From Atopsyche davidsoni (taxonomy: Eukaryota > Arthropoda > Insecta > Trichoptera > Hydrobiosidae): DNA of 64,000 nucleotides. The position numbers and the translations under genes were made by a program. Of this stretch, positions 58,120 to 64,000 are shown in pieces. The first letter of the stretch is position 1, and the number at the start of each line of letters is the position of its first letter. The notes under the pieces are model-generated. The model saw only the letters and a list, made by a program, of their open reading frames with translations. It searched no databases and was not told the DNA's origin. Location of the stretch: NCBI GenBank assembly GCA_022113835.1, contig JAILWY010000004.1:1677501-1741500 (forward strand), read 5' to 3'.

Positions 58120-59515
58120 ACAATAAGTTCTACCTTGAAATTATAAAACAGAAGAGAAACACTTAAAAACCCCTTCTGCCTTAAGTCTCCTGTAATTTCC
58201 CTGTTAACACTAAGTAAATGCCGGAAAGGTATCAAGTCAAACACAACCGCGATTGCGTGTGGATAGTTCTAACTGCTTTCTTACCTACCTTTTTCCTTGC
58301 GACCTCCTACCATTATAGATTAGATATGTATGTATTATATTTAATTTTTATTAAATATGTTTTAGAAATTAATTTTGAACCGTTGTAGGATTGTGAACAC
58401 AAATCCATTGGTGTTCTTAAAAAAATTGGCACATGGATCATCAATTAATAACTGATAGTTATGCTTAAAAGTATGTAATCTATTAACATAAGTAATTCCT
58501 TATTATAAGTAAATTTCTATCCAGTAATCTCAACTGCAAATTCAAGTTAATTTTCATTATTTTTTTATCTAAAGATTGTTTGTTAGACTTTATCGTGGTT
58601 AATGCTTATTAACTTGACAGTGCTACCATTTTGACACATGACTAACCACTGCTCGCAAAGCAAATCGACATAAATTAGTTATTAGTGTACAATCTCTCAC
58701 TTGACATTGAAATAACAAATCAATGCTTAATCGTCTGTGAGGTTTATTTTAATTTATATTTTTTTCGTGTTTTTATTTATTTTTGGTTCAGAATACTCCA
58801 GTTGTGGTCACTCAGACAAAGTTAACCACTTCTAAAGCCTTTTTGATTATTATAATAATTAAGGTTTTCCATCACTAATAACTTAGGTTTTTAAATTTCT
58901 GCCTCAGAATATACTAAAAAATTTGAAACTTAGATATTTTTATGTATAAATATAAACAAACCTAAATAATTTAAAGTATTACTAAGATAGTGAAAAGGTA
59001 GCAATCGTGAAACTCAATTTATATGGGATTTATGATTGTTAGAAGCTTGAATTGGTCATCGTTCTTATTCTCACATTAATTTATGAATTTTCATATTAAT
59101 AAAATTATTTCATTGATAAATAAAACTGCTTGTTAAAATTTTAAACTCACTGCACCGTCACTGATATCATATGGTTGTAATATTTTTATCTTTATAAATT
59201 GACTATTGTAAATAAATAACAATTTCAAAACTTTAATAGATAATTTTATCTTGTCTTACGTCATTGTGTATTTATCTCAAATGCATTAATACCTATTATG
59301 TAAGTAACACAAAGATATCACATTCGTGCCCTTTTTGTTCTGTTTCTATCAAATAGTCAACGTATAATTGAACATTAAAAGATAATTTGGAATCAAATAT
59401 AGTGATGATTAATATTTTTTATGTGGTCATCGCAAGAATGGGCATTTTACCACTTATATTAAAGCCAGTGAGGTGAAATCTGTGTTAAAATTGAAAATCA
59501 ACATAAGAAGCTTCT
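58120..59515. other. Intergenic AT-rich DNA, nothing recognised
   Basis: No credible frame or repeat. Confidence 0.5.
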
Positions 59516-59518
59516 GCA

Positions 59519-60516
59519 ATGCAACACAGTTCGACAGATAATCTCCTAAATGACCGTAAGAAAAAAAAAAAAAATTCGTTTAAATTTGTCATAAAAGGGT
59601 CTTCTCCTGTTACAATACATGCACCTATCGATAACTCCTATCTGATTGTCAAGAAGATGCCACAGCAAGGTACTATCCATCATTCAAGAAGTTATTTGCC
59701 TTTGTCAGCCAGTAGTTTCAAAGGAATTAACAACAACCGGAAGACCTCATATAAAGTTTGTAGATCCTGAAGTTAAAGTACAGCCATAAAACACCCCTCA
59801 TCAATTGTAAATAGTTCCTCCGATTGAATTCTTCATAGTGAATTACTATCTTGAAATCTTATGAAGCTCCTTCGTTTCTCTATATTCGTTATTGCCGAAC
59901 CCACCATCTCCTAAAGATCAAACTCCTGACTAATCATCAGATAAAATTTTCAGACATCATCACAAGAAGTGGGTTTTAGGGTTTATTTCTATGTAGTTGA
60001 TGTTGGCATGTCCGAGAAGTGGATTTTTAGAGATAGCTGATTGCCTTGATTCTTGAAAGAATATGAAAGCCCACTCTTGCGTTCTCACATCAGATTTGGC
60101 TGCGTAGAGCAAATGAGTAAATTTGATGTGAGGATTCTATTATATTCCTAATTTATTAATATAATTTAAATATTATTCGCAAAGCAAATGTTTATCTGCA
60201 GAATAAATTGATAAAACACTCGTTAACACAATCTAAATCTTCAATCAGATTCCATGATAATGTAAATCAGCGGATTCTGATAAAGTCTTTCGTAGTTCAG
60301 GTGTGGCAAACACGCCACATAGATATTTATAAAACAATTCTTTTCATCTTGCATAAAGCTCCTGTGATGAAAATACACATGAGATGTGGAAATGAAGAGC
60401 TTTCGTTTGCTATAAATTTAGGGACTGGTGCATTAAGTCCAGAGGTTTGCAACTCTTACAATGAGTTTGTAAGATCATTTTACACCAGTGTAATGTTAGA
60501 TAATAATATGTTTTAA
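59519..60516 (+). pseudogene. Possible decayed protein-coding relic, unidentified
   Basis: Two open frames (59519-59767, 83 codons; 60208-60513, 102 codons) have less biased composition than the AT-rich background, and the stretch between has protein-like pieces broken by stops and frame changes. I recognise no domain. It could be a degenerate retrocopy, a transposon fragment or chance. Confidence 0.2.
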
Positions 60517-60519
60517 TCA

Positions 60520-61007
60520 ATTATTTTTACTCTGTTATATAATTTTTTGTGCAATGAAATTGGCTTCTTTATTTAGAAGAACAGCAACAAATAGTTAATA
60601 AAAGAAGACTTTACTTATAGGATTATAATTCATAGTCATGAGTTGTTAAAGTATGTTTATTGGAGTGATTATTCTCGTTATTCAGAAATGGCAGAAAACT
60701 CCAACGTTGCTAGTGCTATTTTTTAAAACATACCTTCAAATAAATTTTGCGACTATCATCTTACCTGAAAGAATCTCTACATAATGATACCAAAACTGTT
60801 ACTTACTTGCAAAAACAACCAGAATTTTTTTACATTTATAAATAGATAATGGTTACTACGATCAGATAAGGGCATTAAATGCTTGTCAAATGCAAGAATT
60901 TTTGTTTGCTATCTCTGTCAAAGATATAAAGTTGTTGGAAATTTGTCGATACGGATTGAAGTGCAGTCATGATTGGTGTGTAAATGAGTATTGTTTCCGT
61001 GCTGCAG
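60520..61007 (+). other. Upstream flank of the SLC26 gene
   Basis: AT-rich. A pyrimidine-rich acceptor (TTGTTTCCGTGCTGCAG) ends at 61007, so an upstream untranslated or coding exon is likely, but none is identified. Confidence 0.4.
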
Positions 61008-61160
61008 AAACTCGCGGCCTGGACATGCGGGCGGTGGGAGGCTGGCTGAAGAGCGGCGCTCGAGACTTCTTCACACTCGACACCCTCAGAAAGAGAATCC
61101 CCATCATCGAATGGCTGCCAAAATACAAGCTGGATCTGCTTCTGCAAGATATAATTGCCG
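61008..61160 (+). CDS. SLC26A11: SLC26A11-like anion transporter, first recognised exon (partial gene)
   Basis: Encodes the cytoplasmic N-terminus: the ATG at 61025 (G at -3) starts MRAVGGWLKSGARDFF, then LRKRIPIIEWLPKYKLDLLL and QDIIAG. R/K-P-IL-WLPKYKL-QDI.AG directly before the first membrane helix is the usual SulP/SLC26 N-terminal signature. The exon ends GCC G|GTAAGA at 61160 (phase 1). Feature start is the acceptor; the initiation codon is the first ATG in frame after it, though translation could begin in an upstream exon. Composition jumps from AT-rich to GC-richer exactly at the acceptor. SLC26A11-type proteins are sodium-independent sulfate or chloride/anion transporters of plasma or lysosomal membranes; the substrate here is inferred only from family. 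Confidence 0.88.
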
Positions 61161-61294
61161 GTAAGATAATTTCGAATTATCATACACTGCAATAAATCAA
61201 CTGTGCAAATTAAGTTCAATCAACAAATCTTCATGCGATGTCTCTAGCACACTTTTTCGGGTAAATCACACAAATATATTGTCTATTATTTTAG

Positions 61295-61365
61295 GAATCA
61301 GCGTTGGATTAACAGCAATACCCCAAGGAATCGCATATGCTGAAGTGGCCAACCTAAATATCGAG
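61295..61365 (+). CDS. SLC26A11: SLC26A11-like transporter, exon 2
   Basis: Acceptor TATTATTTTAG, donor GAG|GTAAAT. Encodes GISVGLTAIPQGIAYAEVAN and LNIE, transmembrane helix 1 with the highly conserved TAIPQGIAYA. The phase runs from 1 (in) to 0 (out), consistent with both neighbours. Where most SLC26 proteins have GLPPQ before YGLY, this exon has NLNIE, losing the usual prolines. Confidence 0.92.
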
Positions 61366-61923
61366 GTAAATAAGATTAAAATGAGTATATTCTAGTTAAT
61401 GCGATGGAGTACATATCACAATTTATATTGTCAGGGTAACTTCTTCAAAATGCTAGAATGGTCAGAATTGAAGAACCGTAAAATTCCTTTTAATAATCAA
61501 TCTTCTTTCATATATAAAAATGCAAACACTTTCAGTCTTTAGTTTTCATAAAACATGGACACGCATCATTTTAAAAGAATCAGCAAAAGACATTATAAAA
61601 ATAAATATAAAGTTGTAAGTAATATAATCTTTTTTTTCATTTTGAAGGGGCTTGTGTGTTTTTACAATAATATAACAGTGCATTAGAATTGAAATCTGAT
61701 GTGCACTGAATTCAATGTGAACTTAAAAATGACGTAGGATGACATTAAATAATCTATAAATCTTATCATCTTCATATTGTTTGGTGTTTATTTATTTAAC
61801 GTGTGAAAATGTATTTTTGGAGACGCAATGATTTATTGCTTATTTGGACTGCATGTCACAGGTTTTTTATAAGACTTGTATATTAAATATTGAATTATAA
61901 TTGCGGTATATATTATTTTGCAG

Positions 61924-62116
61924 TATGGGCTCTACTCCGGGTTTATGGGATGTTTTGTGTACCTGTTCTTTGGCAGCTGTAAGGACCTGACCATCGGCCC
62001 GACAGCCATCCTAGCTCTGATGACACAAAAGTACGTGGAATTCGGATCTGACTTTGCGGTGCTCCTGACCTTCTTGAGCGGTTGCATTGTGTTTTTGATG
62101 GGCATCTTCCATTTAG
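61924..62116 (+). CDS. SLC26A11: SLC26A11-like transporter, exon 3
   Basis: Acceptor ATTATTTTGCAG, donor TTAG|GTAAAG. Encodes YGLYSGFMGCFVYLFFGSCK, DLTIGPTAILALMT and FAVLLTFLSGCIVFLMGIFH: helices 2-4, with the family signature FGSCKDLTIGPTAI.AL. Phase 0 in, phase 1 out. Confidence 0.95.
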
Positions 62117-62493
62117 GTAAAGAAATAACCCTCGTTTCTTGCTAATTTTTTTAAAAATATACTTCTATGCAAAGTCATTTACCAAAATATGATTTAATGA
62201 TATTAGAGTTAGAATTTTTTACGTTGTTTACGTCAGTGGAAGTGTAAAAACAATTCCAAATAAGACATATGAAGTTAGAATAACATTTGATGACAAAGAT
62301 GTCATTTTATTATAATTCTATAGTATGTTAAAAAATAGTAGGAGATTAAAGTAAACAATTATTAATATAATAATTCATTTAATTATAAGTTTCTTTATTT
62401 TTCTTTTAGTAAATTTACAAAAGTTTTTAGAGCTATGTGGTGGTGTCAAACTCTATGGGATTTAAAACGCTACGGCTATCTTTTTGCTTCCAG

Positions 62494-62598
62494 GTTTTCT
62501 TATAGAGTTTATATCCATGCCAGTGACAATTGGATTCACGACAGCGGCTGCCATCACCATTGGTTTTACACAACTGCATTCACTTTTAGGCTTTAGTG
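62494..62598 (+). CDS. SLC26A11: SLC26A11-like transporter, exon 4 (gene continues beyond the window)
   Basis: Acceptor CTTTTTGCTTCCAG, donor GTG|GTAAGT. Encodes GFLIEFISMPVTIGFTTAAA, ITIGFTQLHSLLGFSG, matching helix 5 and the FTSA/QL..LLG region of SLC26A11-type proteins. The four exons give about 168 residues from the ATG, roughly a quarter of the 600-650 residues usual for the family; the remaining membrane helices and the C-terminal STAS domain must lie downstream of 64000. Confidence 0.93.
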
Positions 62599-64000
62599 GT
62601 AAGTTGAAAGCTATTAAGATAAAAGGCTTAGTCATTGCATAAATATGCATTAGAAGGCTTAGAATCTGATGAAGCTAATTTACTAGCTATATAGCTATAA
62701 ATTTAACTAGTGCCTCGTGGATAGTATTATTAGTATTATATCTACACATAAAGAGATTAAGAGATGAGTTGCTATGAAAATATCCAACCTGAGTCAGACC
62801 CACTGTACGATATAAAGACCGGTGCTTTTAGAGGAGTGGAGTCCAGAGTATTTATAGGGTTCTTATACATAGTTGTATTCATTATGAATGACTTGTGAAA
62901 AAATAAAAGTGAATAGCAAAATAATGTTTTTTTAACTGTACTAATTGGTAAAATAATGTGAGCTACTGAAAATTGGTTTTTCAAAAGACTTTTAATGTTC
63001 AAATGGTGCATAATTGCTTCAATTGTTGGAGGCATTGATGCCGATTTATAACATAGTCATAATTACTAGAAGCATGTATTGGTCACGTAGGACGAAAGAG
63101 CTCTTACACTGTTTGACTTTGTTTATATTTATATAATGAAGGACTATAAAGTAAATTCCTCTATAATCAATAGTTTAAGAATCTTGATAGATTTAAACTT
63201 TGTAAAAAAAATATTTTAAAATTAAACTAGGTTGTTTTTGAGTGGTTAATTGACATGCGCATGAGCAAATTTGCTGATGTATTGACGTATGAGATTATAA
63301 AAAGCCTAGCTTGTAAATCCATGCATCGGTCGGGAAAAACCTGTCTCGCACGCAACTGTCTATCTCTGTCTAACATCAATCAGATTGCTAATCCAAAACA
63401 TTGACATTGGTTTCTTAGGTGTTGGGTCGCATCAATTAGATACGCTAACCTACGATCTAATTAATTATAGATCGATCTATATATTGACACATTGACATAT
63501 TGAATTAGGCAATAACACATCTTTTGAATCTGTTTCTACTGTCCTTGTTAATCAATCGTCTTTAAAACGTTGATTGAAGACATTTTTCTGAGAAATCTCT
63601 TTGATCTTTAAGATATGCATTATTTACTTAGATTATTTTTTATTTATCTTCATTCCACCAGTTGGAGGCGTTCAAGGTATGATTCTCTGAAAACACAAGT
63701 CTTTACATGAACAGGTTGGCAAGTGGTAGAAAATATTTAGAGATAATCGGGGCTAGATCCCTCGACTTGTCTCCATGCAAGCCACTGGACCAAGAGGTGA
63801 TCAAAAATAAAAAAAATTGAATTCACCATTGCAATGCATCTTTATTATACTTTGAATAAATTTAATTATCTTAAGTCATAGATTAGACACAAACAGACGT
63901 CATAAGTGGTACAAATATTTTTAACTGATAAAATTTTTGGATTAGTATTGTGTACAAGTCATTCTCCGATTAATCAAATTATTGAATGATTGATTTAACA
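62599..64000 (+). other. SLC26 gene intron (incomplete)
   Basis: AT-rich, with no further SLC26 exon recognised. At 63743-63799 the minus strand has a decayed tRNA-like head (TTGGTCCAGTGGCTTGCATG and B-box-like GGGATCTAGCCC). Confidence 0.55.

Noticed and set aside
60875..61219. 114-codon minus-strand gene
   Set aside because: Antisense shadow of SLC26 exon 1.

Overview
This is a window of AT-rich eukaryotic nuclear DNA, almost certainly from an insect or another arthropod. The genes have GT-AG introns. The AT-rich background is littered with mariner-like elements, decayed non-LTR retrotransposons, tRNA-like SINE heads and foldback MITEs, and there is a short TTAGG run, the insect telomere motif. 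There is nothing prokaryotic: no operons, no Shine-Dalgarno patterning, no CRISPR.

Two host genes are well supported, both on the + strand. (1) An ETS transcription factor of the ESE (ELF3/EHF-like) type has a PNT/SAM domain, an AT-hook and a C-terminal ETS domain. Its coding region is two exons (13280-14130 and 41308-41548) giving 363 residues. They are separated by a 27.2-kb phase-2 intron that cuts the ETS domain. A GC-rich, CpG-rich segment lies just upstream. (2) The 5' quarter of an SLC26/SulP anion transporter, closest to SLC26A11, is carried by four exons (61008-61160, 61295-61365, 61924-62116, 62494-62598) whose splice phases all agree. The rest of that gene lies beyond the right edge.

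Layout: 1-12.9 kb is repeat-rich intergenic DNA (mariner-like relic, G-rich 10-bp minisatellite, tRNA-derived SINE pair, R1-like LINE relic beside TTAGG repeats). 12.9-42.3 kb is the ETS gene; its intron holds several mariner relics, LINE 3' ends, SINE heads, inverted and direct dispersed repeats, hAT- and pogo-like ends, and two GC-rich islands that could be regulatory. 42.3-61.0 kb is intergenic: two decayed tandem arrays (periods near 180 and 140 bp), a 34-bp minisatellite, MITEs with long inverted repeats, LINE relics and more mariner-like copies. 61.0-64.0 kb is the start of the transporter gene.

The two genes show no functional link. I found no convincing new molecular system. The most unusual items are: an amplified internally deleted mariner-like family, in which four copies share the same end-to-coding junction; a LINE 3' end in the inverted-5' arrangement that twin priming produces; a large foldback element with arms of about 130-140 bp and many smaller relatives; old tandem arrays with 130-190-bp periods; and the R1-like LINE next to TTAGG repeats. 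All family assignments come from reading the sequence; no database search was possible.
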